Under the pieces are notes generated by a model. It did no database searches. It was not told the origin of the DNA and saw nothing but the letters and a program-made list of their open reading frames with translations. A program made the translations under genes and the position numbers. Below are positions 1-8,689 of a stretch of DNA of 64,000 nucleotides, in pieces; within the stretch, counting starts at the first letter, position 1, and every line of letters begins with the position of its first letter. Source of the DNA: Nocardia aurea (GTDB taxonomy: Bacteria > Actinomycetota > Actinomycetes > Mycobacteriales > Mycobacteriaceae); contig NZ_QCYJ01000033.1 of NCBI RefSeq assembly GCF_003123685.1, positions 1 through 64,000 on the forward strand. The letters run 5' to 3'.

Positions 1-192
1 GGCAGTGTGGAGGAACTGCTCGGCAGGGCTCGGCGCGCCGGAACCGTTCGCGCGGATGTGCGAAGTGATGAGCTGACGGCCCTGCTGAGCGTGGCCTGCC
101 GGTCGGCGCTTACCGGCGGTTGGAGTGATGACCTGCGACAGCGAGCGGTGGCGATCATCTTGCGGGGGATGCGTCCCGGTATCCATCAGTGA
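1..192 (+). CDS. TetR-family regulator, C-terminal fragment
   Basis: Only the last ~63 codons are in the window; the frame is open from base 1, so the 5' end lies upstream. The sequence around AGTVRADVRSDELTALLS followed by a short helix and a GMRPG end resembles the ligand-binding C-terminus of TetR regulators of the SbtR-like type. The DNA-binding N-terminus cannot be seen. It lies outside the proposed att site and is probably the chromosomal flank. Identification rests on a short, loosely conserved region. Confidence 0.5.
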   Translation, partial: GSVEELLGRARRAGTVRADVRSDELTALLSVACRSALTGGWSDDLRQRAVAIILRGMRPGIHQ

Positions 193-355
193 CCGCGGTG
201 CACCGCTGGAAAAAGTTGGGCGGTGACCTCGCCGGGGTTGGCTCGCAGAGCGAGCCGGGACTCATGGCTGATGCGTTCACCGGTTGTGGCCATCCACCAC
301 CACCTCGGAACGCGGGCCCGGCGCAACTCGTGCCCGTCCCGACGCGGATTGCGCC

Positions 356-586
356 GTGGAATTCCTGGAAGTCGCCGCGGTCAGGGAATACCCGGGCGGT
401 TATTCCCTTCTGCGCGTGTACGAAGGCGGCTACATGGTGAATTTCTACAAGACCCGCACCCCGGCCGCCCGAGCGTGGAGCGCGGTGACACGCGGCGAAT
501 ACTTCAGCTTGCTCCCCGAATACACACTCGGCGTTCCCGGCGACCGCAATCATTTTGTCCTACGTGATTTCTCCGGTCTTTCCTGA
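356..586 (+). CDS. Small unknown protein or gene remnant
   Basis: A 76-codon frame starting at GTG (VEFLEVAAVREYPGGYS...) and ending at TGA 584-586. The aromatic-rich stretch LRVYEGGYMVNFYKTRTPA reads like real protein and its third positions are GC rich. No ribosome-binding site is obvious and upstream codons of the same frame look non-coding, so it may be the 3' end of a decayed gene. I do not recognise the family. It sits on the chromosomal side of the tRNA-Cys fragment. Confidence 0.35.
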   Translation: MEFLEVAAVREYPGGYSLLRVYEGGYMVNFYKTRTPAARAWSAVTRGEYFSLLPEYTLGVPGDRNHFVLRDFSGLS

Positions 587-676
587 CGAACACCGGCCCA
601 GACGAGGACGGGCCCGGATCGACGACGGCGCTTCGTCTCTCCGGACCCGCGACAGCGCACGCGGTGCCTGTCATCG

Positions 677-717
677 AGCGAGCGGCGGGAATTGAACCCG
701 CGTAAACGGCTTTGCAG
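677..717 (-). other. Attachment site: 3' half of tRNA-Cys
   Basis: Read on the minus strand this is the anticodon loop CTGCAAA (anticodon GCA at 713-715), the 3' anticodon strand GCCGT, a complete T-arm (GCGGG-TTCAATT-CCCGC), the 3' acceptor strand CGCTCGC and discriminator U. U73 and GCA are hallmarks of tRNA-Cys. The 5' half is missing: bases beyond 717 do not pair with GCCGT. A tRNA fragment from anticodon loop to 3' end is the usual core site of tyrosine-recombinase elements. The orientation implies element DNA lies to the right, with the intact tRNA-Cys at the far end outside the window. Confidence 0.75.
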
Positions 718-852
718 TTCGATCGTCGGCATCGTTGCAGGTCACGGCATCGTTGGGTGATGTTGGCACTGTGAGCCGACCTGGGAAAATGGCGGTTTGG
801 ACCGTTTGCGCGGTTGGCTGAGGTTGGGTCAACTGCGGACTGCATGCGGACG

Positions 853-1290
853 CTACCGACGTGTGACGCTGACACCTGCCGCCAGTTCAGCTTTCGCGAG
901 AATCCGCGGCACGATGGGGGGCAGTGCTTCGTTGAAGTCTTCGTGGACTACATCCATGGGAGATACCGCGTGTCGCAGTCCGTCGCGGCCGGTGACCCTC
1001 AGGACGTAGTTCGATCTACGAGCATCCTCGACAATGTCCCATTCCGCGCCGAATTCTACGATGAGCACCTGGGCAACGTAGGCCGCCAGAGTGGTGTGCA
1101 GCCATACCCATTCGTCGTCGTCCAGATCGCCGTAGTCCTGACCCGCCACGAAGCTGTCGAGAATGGCGAGGAAGGCCAGTGGGTCCATGTCGAGATCGAT
1201 ACCCTCGGCATCGAGTGCGGCCGCAACTCCTGCCAGAGCCTCTCGCCGCTGACTCTCCCAGCGGGCAATCTGCAACTTCTGTGAAACCAC
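853..1290 (-). CDS. Hypothetical acidic protein
   Basis: A 145-aa protein starting at GTG, with GAGAGG 8 nt upstream. It is acidic and helical (LDSFVAGQDYGDLDDDEW) with a mixed C-terminal part (VLRVTGRDGLRHAVSPM). There is no signal peptide, membrane segment or known motif. It is the first gene inside the att site, where an integrase or excisionase would be expected, but it resembles neither. Immediately upstream lies copy 1 of a dispersed repeat that also sits upstream of other orphan genes near 51 and 53 kb. Function unknown; an immunity-type protein is only a guess. Confidence 0.6.
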   Translation of the reverse strand: MVSQKLQIARWESQRREALAGVAAALDAEGIDLDMDPLAFLAILDSFVAGQDYGDLDDDEWVWLHTTLAAYVAQVLIVEFGAEWDIVEDARRSNYVLRVTGRDGLRHAVSPMDVVHEDFNEALPPIVPRILAKAELAAGVSVTRR

Positions 1291-1318
1291 GACACCAGCC
1301 TCTCACGGCTCGCGCCCG

Positions 1319-1445
1319 GGTGACTTCCCTTCCCCTGCTTCCTCGTCCTGGCCATTCCTGAGCGGAGGGAGGTCGTGTCAAAGGCGTTTTTGTTCTTGAC
1401 TCTGCCGGGTGAGGTCAGACAATCGGGCCATGAGGTGGCAGGGGT
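1319..1445 (+). repeat. Dispersed ~125-bp repeat, copy 1
   Basis: This stretch, from the sequence CTTCCCCTGCTTCCTCG to GGCCATGAGGTGGCAGGGG, recurs in reverse orientation at 51435-51558 and 53361-53460, with a ~20-bp partial copy at 61281-61302. Shared blocks include TGAGCGGAGGGAGGTCGTG and GACAATCGGGCCATGAGG. It carries no transposase and lies between small orphan genes, like a MITE or a recombination or cassette border. Confidence 0.7.
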
Positions 1446-1549
1446 TTCCGCAACGACTCGATGCCCGTCGACAAGGTGCTCGCTCCTCGACTGTCGGTCG
1501 TCTCGATTTCTGTTCAGCAGTTCGTCCAGGGTGCCGGTGATCCGGAATT

Positions 1550-2110
1550 TCACCGTGTTCTCTCTCCGATCAGCGCTGCCAGCCAGGCGGGCAGCATCGC
1601 GATGGGCATGTCGGTGTCGATGGTGTAGGCGCGGCCGTCGACAACCGAGCCGGGGCCGGCAAGGTAGCCGCCCAGCCTGATGCCGGGCCCGCGGATGTCG
1701 ATCCCGGGCCCGAGCCGCGATGTCCCGCCCGACACCGACGCCATGGTCAGACTGGTGGCACACGAAAGTGCAAGTGGCGGAACGCATTCGGGGTTGCGAC
1801 CGCGAAGGTGACCGGGTGGGGTTGGCTCCTCAGTCGGCACAGCGCAGCGAACCCGGCGACGCCGTCGGCTCCGGCGTTGATGCCGCGGTCGGTGTGGCGG
1901 CCCGGGTCGATGCCGACGATCCCGGACGCGCGGCAGCCGATACCGATGTTGGCTCTAGTCGGCCACGCCGCGCGGATGGCGTCGGTGTCGCCGGTGAGCA
2001 GGATGTGCTGCCACCCGCCGCGGCGGTCTTCTGCCCGGGTGGGAGCGGGAACACGGTCAGACCGCGTGCCAGCAGCGAGATCGGGTCGAGGACCGGGTGT
2101 TCGATGGTCA
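1550..2110 (-). pseudogene. Bifunctional primase-polymerase (prim-pol), frameshifted
   Basis: Three reading frames joined end to end give a prim-pol (PF09250-type) domain. They are a start MTIEHPVLDPISLLARGLTV followed by FPLPPGQK; then GWQHILLTGDTDAIRAAWP followed by ANIGIGCRASGIVGIDPG; and finally LGPGIDIRGPGIRLGGY with PGSVVDGRAYTI. Frames change near 2010-2020 and near 1745-1760. The ATG at 2110 overlaps the stop of the upstream zinc-ribbon gene (ATGA), so the two were one operon. Prim-pol proteins serve replication of actinomycete integrative elements and phages. As read, this copy cannot make a full product, unless the indels are sequencing errors. Confidence 0.7.
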
Positions 2111-2461
2111 TTCGTCGCACCGGCAGTCGTAGCCCGTGGTGGTGTCGCCGCCGCATTCCGGGCAGGCGTTCCGGTCGGCGCGGTCGTCTTCGTGCATGTA
2201 CTCGTGGTGGCGCCACCCGATGCACCTGCGGTCACAGCCGCAGCCATCGCACTCCGGGCAGGTCATACCCACTGTCCAGTGGCACCGATCGCACAGTGAT
2301 CGGTTGAGCGGGTCGTCGTAGACGGCTTGGGCCTCGGCGAAACTCATGTCGTCGCTTTCGGCGCGGGCATGGATTTCGATCACCTCGGCGCGGGCCTGCT
2401 GATACAGCAGGCCACGGTCGGCGGCGCGGGCGCGGGTCAGCGCGCGGGTTTCGCGGGGCAT
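2108..2461 (-). CDS. Zinc-ribbon-like protein upstream of prim-pol
   Basis: A 117-aa protein from ATG 2461; a longer GTG start at 2509 is possible. The N-terminal half is helical (RALTRARAADRGLLYQQARA). The C-terminal half is rich in paired cysteines, CDRC, CPECDGCGCDRRC, CPECGG and a final CRC, consistent with one or two zinc sites. Its TGA overlaps the ATG of the primase-polymerase pseudogene, implying translational coupling. This fits a small accessory of the replication module, perhaps nucleic-acid binding, but I do not recognise a named family. Confidence 0.6.
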   Translation of the reverse strand: MPRETRALTRARAADRGLLYQQARAEVIEIHARAESDDMSFAEAQAVYDDPLNRSLCDRCHWTVGMTCPECDGCGCDRRCIGWRHHEYMHEDDRADRNACPECGGDTTTGYDCRCDE

Positions 2462-2692
2462 AAAGGGTGCTCGCTCTCCGGTGAGGTGCGCCCACGCCGA
2501 CCCCGCCACAGCGATATCGACGCCACAGCAGCAAGTTCTGGACCGCGGAGTCTGAGACGTCTTCGCCCGTGGAGCACTCGCGCCCGGCGTGGGCGGCCGA
2601 GTACGGACCGGCTGGCGGACAACCGCGCACCAGCATATCGATCACCACCGACACACCACGCGCGCATCGTCGGCCAGCGGACGGCACGGGTG

Positions 2693-2989
2693 TCAGCTCG
2701 GTCGATCGATGAGCCCTACCGATTCGGGGGCCTCGACGCGCGACCACAAGGACCCGATCGCGACCTTCTCGCTTTCCGCGTATCGAATCACCGGCGTGGC
2801 CGGTGAGCCGACATACCTGCCTCGTGGATACGAGCAGCCCGCGGTCCAGATGCGTTGCCGTCCCCGGCATCCCAACGGGCATGCCAGCACTGCGACCGCC
2901 CCGGGGTCGGGCCGCCATAGGTGTCGGGGTCCTCGGTAGAACCTCCTCAGGATGCCGTAGCGGTCGCTCGAGCAGTTCGTGACCGGCAT
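2693..2989 (-). CDS. Small cysteine-containing unknown ORF
   Basis: A 98-codon frame with a start at 2989 and no clear ribosome-binding site. The middle (ACPLGCRGRQRIWTAGC, then SYPRGRYVG) looks protein-like, with a CxxxC and a third cysteine. The ends are less convincing. It could be a short gene or the remnant of one in the decayed region between the prim-pol pseudogene and the lipoprotein pseudogene. Confidence 0.3.
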   Translation of the reverse strand: MPVTNCSSDRYGILRRFYRGPRHLWRPDPGAVAVLACPLGCRGRQRIWTAGCSYPRGRYVGSPATPVIRYAESEKVAIGSLWSRVEAPESVGLIDRPS

Positions 2990-3122
2990 GTCGGGGATCG
3001 GCGCGGTCCGTTTCAGCGCGCCGACGCCGGAATCGGTGAAGCGATCGGCCCTGCCGTCGAAGGGTTGATGCGGGAGGCGCCGTGTGCAGTGGCAAGATCT
3101 CCTGGTTCAGGGAGGAGATGTC

Positions 3123-3570
3123 GTGAGCCGCTTGGCGGTTGGGGTTTTCATCGTGGGTGTTGCGGTGGCGGGGTGTTCGTCGGAATCGCCGGCCACAGCG
3201 GGGCCGGAGACGTTCTCGGCGAGCGGGGGTGTGGTGAACCTCGAGGTCGATATCCACGACCTCGACTCTCCCGAGGACGCCGCGCGGCGTGGCATCCGCT
3301 GTCAGGGATATCGATCGTCGCTCGTCCAGCAGGGCAGCCTGGTGTCACTCATCGGCCCTGATGGCAACACGCTCACCAGCGCGAAACTCGACTCGGGCCG
3401 TTGGCGGACCGGGCAGGTGGGGTTGTGTGTATCCGTTCAGTTTTACCGAGGCCCCTGCCGGTCAGGGCTCGTACCGGATCATGCTGGGAGGGCGGCTGAT
3501 CGGCGGTCCGTACACCGAGAACGAGGCGCGAACGATGCAGCTACACCCGTCCTGGACACCTAGTCGGTAG
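3123..3570 (+). pseudogene. Secreted lipoprotein, frameshifted
   Basis: A GTG start (3123) follows GGAGGAG at ideal spacing. The N-terminus VSRLAVGVFIVGVAVAGCSS is a lipoprotein signal with lipobox VAGC. The mature part begins ESPATAGPETFSASGG. Near 3420-3430 the frame must shift by one base to continue as CVYPFSFTEAPAGQGSY and GGPYTENEAR, which ends at 3570. Without the shift the reading frame degenerates into Arg-rich sequence. The full protein would be ~148 aa and anchored outside the membrane. It resembles small actinobacterial lipoproteins of unknown role. Confidence 0.6.
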
Positions 3571-3609
3571 ACGACCGGGGCGGCAAGCCGCGACTTCGCC
3601 CAGGTGCGC

Positions 3610-4167
3610 TCATCGCCTGACAGGTGCAATGAGCCGGTCCGGCTTGGCCCAACGCTCGTGTGCGGACTGGCGACTCATGCCCGCGGCTGTCCCGATGGCT
3701 CCCCAGGAAGCGCCGGCTGCCCGGGCTTCGCGTACGGCATCGGTGAGCCGGGCCTGCGCGTCGGCGACCTCGCGCGCGGCGAGCTCGATCTCGTAGGTGC
3801 CGCGCGTCGGTGCGATGTGGTCGAGCCAGTCGAGCATGATCTGGTCCTCGGCGGCCTCGTCGAGACCGTAAGGGTCGGGCGCGTACACGCGACGGCGTGC
3901 AGGATCGGCCTCTTCCGCTGTCGCGACTCTCGTCCACCTCGGCCCGTTCCAGCACCGCCTGCTGTGGTGGCGCAGGTCGGAGCAGATCGCTCTGAAGGCG
4001 ACCACGTCACCCCAGGACCGGGTCTGCCAGTCGTCGATAGGCAGTTGGCTGTCGTCGGCGCGTTCGGTGACCTTCGGTCCACCTCCCCAGCTGCTGCCGT
4101 ACCAACCATCGGCGAAGACATGAACCACCACGCCCTCGTGGCGCCCGTCGTCGCTCTCTCGCCCCAT
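3610..4167 (-). CDS. Unknown protein with C-terminal HTH-like segment
   Basis: A 185-aa protein from ATG 4167, preceded by GGGGA at 5 nt; an upstream TTG is in frame but less likely. The last 50 residues contain LTDAVREARAAGASWGAIG and AAGMSRQSAHERW, which fits a helix-turn-helix of the type that ends many short actinobacterial regulators. The N-terminal part has several Trp (ADGWYGSSWGGG) and no recognised domain. It is probably DNA-binding. It lies alone, followed on the same strand by another unknown gene. Confidence 0.55.
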   Translation of the reverse strand: MGRESDDGRHEGVVVHVFADGWYGSSWGGGPKVTERADDSQLPIDDWQTRSWGDVVAFRAICSDLRHHSRRCWNGPRWTRVATAEEADPARRRVYAPDPYGLDEAAEDQIMLDWLDHIAPTRGTYEIELAAREVADAQARLTDAVREARAAGASWGAIGTAAGMSRQSAHERWAKPDRLIAPVRR

Positions 4168-4208
4168 GATCGTCCCCAATCGACAGTTTGTCAGGATTTC
4201 CTGACAGC

Positions 4209-4712
4209 TTAGCTGCGTGCACCGGGGCGAAGAAGGCCGTCGACTAGCTGGTCAGCACTGTCCGGCCGCGGATCCATACGGCGTTCGGATTCCATCATCT
4301 GCTGTGCGGCGTCGGGGGTCGGCTGATCGGCGGGTCCGCTGATGACGACCAGGCCCGCGCCGATGTGGTGCAGACCCGCGACCCGCTCGCGCCACGCTGT
4401 ATCGGCTTCCACGCCGCCGGAATAGATCTCGCCGAGTCCGGCCGGGCCGGTGACCCGCACCGGGGTCAGGCCTGGGCCGATGATGTCCGTCCAGTCCTGC
4501 GCCGGGTCGCCGAGGAAGTCGGTGTCGAGCATCGGCTGCGCGCCGTGCTCGAGCAGTGCGGTGGTCCAGGCGTCCGCGGTGAACAGCGTGCCGGATTCGG
4601 CGATGTGCACGCTACGGAATCGGGACAGCACGATGATGACCGGTGTGGTGCCGATGATGGCGGTGAAGGTCGTTGCCTGCTCGATCTCGGGCGTGGCCAT
4701 GCCGACCGACAT
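4209..4712 (-). CDS. Hypothetical protein
   Basis: A 167-aa protein with start ATG 4712; ATG 4700 is an alternative. A possible beta-strand (ATTFTAIIGTTPVIIVL) is followed by alpha/beta sequence such as GLHHIGAGLVVISGPAD. There is no signal peptide. It is on the same strand as the 3610-4167 gene with a 41-bp gap, so the two may be co-transcribed. I do not recognise the family. Base composition is like the rest of the element. Confidence 0.5.
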   Translation of the reverse strand: MSVGMATPEIEQATTFTAIIGTTPVIIVLSRFRSVHIAESGTLFTADAWTTALLEHGAQPMLDTDFLGDPAQDWTDIIGPGLTPVRVTGPAGLGEIYSGGVEADTAWRERVAGLHHIGAGLVVISGPADQPTPDAAQQMMESERRMDPRPDSADQLVDGLLRPGARS

Positions 4713-5172
4713 TACCGCCGCGTGGACCGGAAATCGACGCTCGGATCCGCCGACAACCCGTCCGCGAACCTCGTCTGCGGCGTCGAACCGCGCGAGGATC
4801 GCGGCACACCGGGTTGCGGCACACCGGACACCGCGTCGATGACGAACCCGTCTGGCCCAGATGAATTCGAAAACGAGGCGTCGCGGACGATTTGAGGAGC
4901 GGCGGCGAGGTATCGCTGAGCCCTCGGCGACACCGACTTACCGGCGGGGCGGTGATCGCAGCGGTAGGCTTTCCTGGTCGAGCCCGACATCGAGAGGCTG
5001 GCTGGGGGATGGTCGATCGTACTGAGGTCCAGGTGATTTGCGACCGGACAGAAATTCGCGCGTCGCTTCGATGCTTGTGCCACGGCCGGGTACGGCCCTT
5101 TCTGCCGAGCGATCGTGCTTCCGAACACATTGCGTGGTGGAGAGTTTCGGCCGTCGGTCGCGGTGAGCGCGT
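4713..5172. other. Intergenic, 460 bp, no gene supported
   Basis: This stretch separates a minus-strand gene from the plus-strand peptidase cassette, so it should hold divergent promoters. Open frames exist on both strands but none has a convincing start, composition or motif. I see no strong hairpin or repeat. Confidence 0.4.
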
Positions 5173-6342
5173 ATGAAGCGACAAGACAGATGGTTCACCG
5201 ATGGTGAAGGCTATACCCCGTTCTTGCTGGAGGCGTCCCGGAAGCCCGATCTCGACGTGAGCGCGCACTTCGATGCCGACAGGCCGTTGCACCATGTCGG
5301 ATTGGTCCACTACCTCCTCAGGTCGGCGGTCGTCTTGCACCGTCAGGCCAAGAACAAGGACGTCAAACAGTGGCTGGCTTTCAGCCAGCAATGCTACGAA
5401 TTGGCGCTCGCGACCGGCCCGACCCTGCAAGAATCGCAGGGCTCGGGCCTACCACTGCCACGATGGGCCGAACTCAGTCGGACTGCCATCGCCGATGCGT
5501 TGCGTTCGAGCTACCCGATGGTCGACCAGGTGCGAATTGTCGCCACCACTGATGCCCGACTTCACGCGAGAACCTTTCACTCGACGAGGACGATTCAGGT
5601 TTCCGCGCTGATGCGCGAGTACCTGCGATCGTTCAATCTCTTCATCTGGAATATCCAGTTCACCATCACCGAACGCCCCAAGATCGACCTACATACCGAA
5701 ATCAGCGAATTCACGAAAGTGTGGCTCGAACACGTCGTCACTCTCTACCGAGGTGCCTCGCCGAGCTCCATGGCAGTGATGCGCGCATACTCCGAGCAGG
5801 CTTTCTTCTGGACTCTCGTCACCACCGGAATCCAACTCAATTTCATCCTCGCGCACGAATATGCCCACATCGTCCTGCACGGAGGAGCCGTAGGCCGCAA
5901 AACACAGCACGAAGACGAAGCAGACGCCTTCGCGGTCGAACTCCTGCTCGGGGAGCCATTCTGCGGTGAAAAGGGGGTCTCGCCGGGCGATCTGTGGATG
6001 GCGATCGACTGGCTCTTCGGATTCATGGAGCTCGAACGCATCATCGGCGCGGCCCTCAACGAGTACGAGGTCGACTGGGACCAGTCGAGCTTGAGGCATC
6101 GACGAGACGCACTACGACCCTTCTTCGGAAAGGCCGACATTTCGCGCACGGACAACAACCTCGCCGCCATTGGCTCTCTACTTATCCGCGACGTCAAGAA
6201 CGAGTTGAGAACTTCGCAACGAATCCGAATCGAGGAATACTCGAAAGAATGGCTCGAAATATTCGGATACGGCGTACCTGTTTTCAAGACGGAAGAATAT
6301 TACAAAAAGAGATTGAGATTTCATGACAAATACGGAAAATGA
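5173..6342 (+). CDS. HExxH zinc metallopeptidase-like protein
   Basis: A 389-aa protein. Residues 228-232 are HEYAH within ILAHEYAHIVLHGG, followed about 18 residues later by HEDEADAFAVELL (246-258). An HExxH helix followed by an ExxAD-type segment supplying a third zinc ligand is seen in ImmA/IrrE-like and M48-like peptidases. The ~220 residues before it are unknown and helical. There is no signal peptide, so it is probably cytoplasmic. Its end overlaps the next gene by 20 bp, so the two are coupled. The 3' end is noticeably A-rich (EEYYKKRLRFHDKYGK), unlike neighbours, suggesting separate acquisition. The substrate is unknown; a role as protease effector in a conflict system is inference. 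Confidence 0.65.
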   Translation: MKRQDRWFTDGEGYTPFLLEASRKPDLDVSAHFDADRPLHHVGLVHYLLRSAVVLHRQAKNKDVKQWLAFSQQCYELALATGPTLQESQGSGLPLPRWAELSRTAIADALRSSYPMVDQVRIVATTDARLHARTFHSTRTIQVSALMREYLRSFNLFIWNIQFTITERPKIDLHTEISEFTKVWLEHVVTLYRGASPSSMAVMRAYSEQAFFWTLVTTGIQLNFILAHEYAHIVLHGGAVGRKTQHEDEADAFAVELLLGEPFCGEKGVSPGDLWMAIDWLFGFMELERIIGAALNEYEVDWDQSSLRHRRDALRPFFGKADISRTDNNLAAIGSLLIRDVKNELRTSQRIRIEEYSKEWLEIFGYGVPVFKTEEYYKKRLRFHDKYGK

Positions 6343-6688
6343 ATCCGACAGTGGCCGTGAGACGTTCACTCTCGAGCTGGAGATCGACGGGGCTCCGGGT
6401 GCGGAGACTGCGCTGTTCGAACAACGAGGATGGGTCGGCGAAGGCCGGTTCGAAGCGATTTCCATATCGCTGGACAGTGAGGAGGACGGCCACGGATTCG
6501 GAGTCTCCGAGATCGTGACGATCATCGTCTCGATACCGGCAGGAGTCGCGACGAGCCTGGTCACCGACGCGGTCAGGACGGCGGTCGGCCGGGTGATCCG
6601 CAGTGTCAAAGGACGAACCCGCCACGGCGAAGGCAGCCGCGAGGGTTTGAACGACGTCATCGACTCCGAGCGTCACGACAACCCTTGA
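6323..6688 (+). CDS. Small partner of the metallopeptidase (EACC1-like?)
   Basis: A 121-aa protein whose ATG lies 20 bp inside the peptidase gene. The order is: an acidic N-terminus; beta-rich FTLELEIDGAPGAE and FEAISISLD; a hydrophobic helical stretch VSEIVTIIVSIPAGVATSL; and a basic tail. This plan resembles the short 'effector-associated constant component' (EACC1) proteins encoded beside peptidase or other effectors in actinobacteria. The resemblance is by layout only and could be wrong. It may be a membrane-associated regulator or inhibitor of the peptidase. Confidence 0.5.
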   Translation: MTNTENESDSGRETFTLELEIDGAPGAETALFEQRGWVGEGRFEAISISLDSEEDGHGFGVSEIVTIIVSIPAGVATSLVTDAVRTAVGRVIRSVKGRTRHGEGSREGLNDVIDSERHDNP

Positions 6689-6814
6689 GAGGTTGTCGCG
6701 CGTCCGCGGTGGCCCATTCGATGGGGCACCGTTCGGCCGGTTCTGCGGATCCCGTTTCAGGGGAAGCGACTCCGGGCTATGTTGGCGACGACGGACCGGG
6801 TTGGGGGAGACTGG

Positions 6815-8027
6815 ATGACCACGGCGGGAACGTCTTCCGGACGGCGTCGAGGTGGCCCGACTGCGAGACGCGGCCGCTCGCTACACCCACCCATACCTCC
6901 CGAGCCTCCATCGCCACCACCCGCTCCGGAAGACCCACCCGCGGGGCCGGTCTCACGTGCGGGCTTGCTGCATTGGTCGGGGTGGCCCAAACTCGGTGCG
7001 GCGCTGACCACGATCGCCACGCTCATGGTGGCGGTGGGAACCGTGGGTGCTCTCTACTCACCAACCAATCTCTGCGTGCGACCAACGGCCAATACGGGCT
7101 CTCGCAACAGAACGCGTTCATCGACCGATTCCGCCTGGCCGCCGAACAACTGGCCTCCGACAAGATCAATGTCCGACTTTCCGGGGTCTACCTGCTCGAA
7201 CGCCTCGCCGATGACTCCCCGAACGATTACGAGACAGTGTTCGCGGTCATCGCGGCATTCGTTCGCACCCAGGCCCCCGCGGCCGGATGTCCGAACCAGG
7301 ACGATGCGAGACCGGTGGACATCGAAGCCGCGCTGACCACTATCGGGCGTCGGAGCGCCACCCGCGATCGTGACACCGACAAAATAGACCTCCACGCGAC
7401 ATGCCTTGCACGCGCGAGGCTGAAAGGCGCGAACCTGTTCGCCGTGGACCTCACCGGCGCGAACCTCAACGGCGCGGACCTGGACGAGGCGAACCTCGGC
7501 AACGCGGACCTGACGAATGCGAACCTCGCCACGGCACACCTGGACGAAGCGAACCTCAACGGCGCCCACCTGGTCGGGGCGAACCTCAGCGGTGTGGGCC
7601 TGACCGGCGCGGACCTGACAGGCGCGGACCTGGGAAGTACGAACCTCGCCGTGGCGAGTATGCGAAATGCGAACCTCACCAGAGCGAATCTGAGTGGCGC
7701 GACCCTGCCTGCCACAAGCCTGCGCGACGCCGATCTGAACGGTGCGGACCTGTCTTTCACCAAGCTCACCAGCGTGGACTGGTCAGGGAGAACCTCACCA
7801 GCGCGGGACAGATGAGCGTGGACCTCACCGGCGCGAGCCTGCGCGGCGCGTCCCTCATGGGCGCGAATCTCGGCAGCGCCAGCCTGACCGGCACGAACCT
7901 GGCTGGCGCGGACCTACGCGTGGCGGACCTACGCGGCGTAGACCTCACCGCCGCAAACCTCACCGACACCGTCCACGACGACGACACCCGATGGCCCCCA
8001 ACATTCGTGCCGCCGCCGTCACGGTAA
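6815..8027 (+). pseudogene. Pentapeptide-repeat membrane protein, two frameshifts
   Basis: Start ATG 6815 follows GGGGGAGA. Frame 1 gives a Pro-rich N-terminus and a membrane segment (LGAALTTIATLMVAVGTVGAL). Near 7055 the frame shifts to RATNGQYGLSQQNAFIDRF and VRLSGVYLLERLADDS, a conserved preface of actinobacterial pentapeptide-repeat proteins. Then come ~20 A(D/N)LxxA repeats from about 7420 to 7780. Near 7785 a second shift restores repeats (GASLRGASLMGANLGSASL) to a stop at 8027. The intact protein would be ~400 aa, membrane-anchored with a right-handed beta-helix. It follows the peptidase pair and may belong to that cassette. Confidence 0.7.
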
Positions 8028-8689
8028 GCGGCCGTGTCGACGTGGCCGGATGATACGGCGTTCAGCACCAGTCGGCGCGCCTGTCCACGCCAACCCGCCT
8101 GCACGCAAGTACTTTTCGCATGCCATCGGAAACATTGGACTCGGCCACCTCGGCGCAACCGGCGCCAGCCGGGCAGCGCGCCGCACGCCCTCGGAGCCGA
8201 TAACGGTCAGGACTGCCCTGCACGGCCGGGAGTGAGGCGGTTCCGTGATACACACGAGTACAGGACAATTCGACCGCGCCGGGCATGAAGATCGCCCCTG
8301 AGGCAGTCGAGGCGATCGAGACAGCCACTGCCGATATGCGACACGGTTCGATGCGTTCACGTCCGGGGCGACCTGAGCCAGCAGTCTCGTCGAACCCCTA
8401 TCTGAGGCATTCAGCATCGATCCGCGCACAGCTGAGGGTATCCCTGACATAAAGTCACGTGACGATCCACTGAAGCTGAGGGCGAAGGTGGGACTGCGGA
8501 TCATCCAGTCGGTCCACCGATCGAGCAACACGCCGCGCGGAGACCGCGGTGCGGTTGCGGCAGCGCGCGAACATCCACAATCGGGGGTGGGCCAGCGGCA
8601 CGCCGGAAAACATTGCGGCGAAATTTCTGATCGTCGATCACGGTAGCAAACTTTAGTAGAACTGCGGGGATAACTCGTTTCGGGTGGTT
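8028..8689. other. Intergenic, ~660 bp, no gene supported
   Basis: Frames on both strands here are Arg/Ser/Pro-rich with poor starts and mixed third positions. I see no RNA gene or strong hairpin. It looks like decayed sequence between the pentapeptide pseudogene and the minus-strand remnant. Confidence 0.4.

Noticed and set aside
4712..5128. 138-codon minus-strand frame upstream of the 4209-4712 gene
   Set aside because: Mixed composition, no ribosome-binding site and an abrupt change of texture; treated as intergenic.
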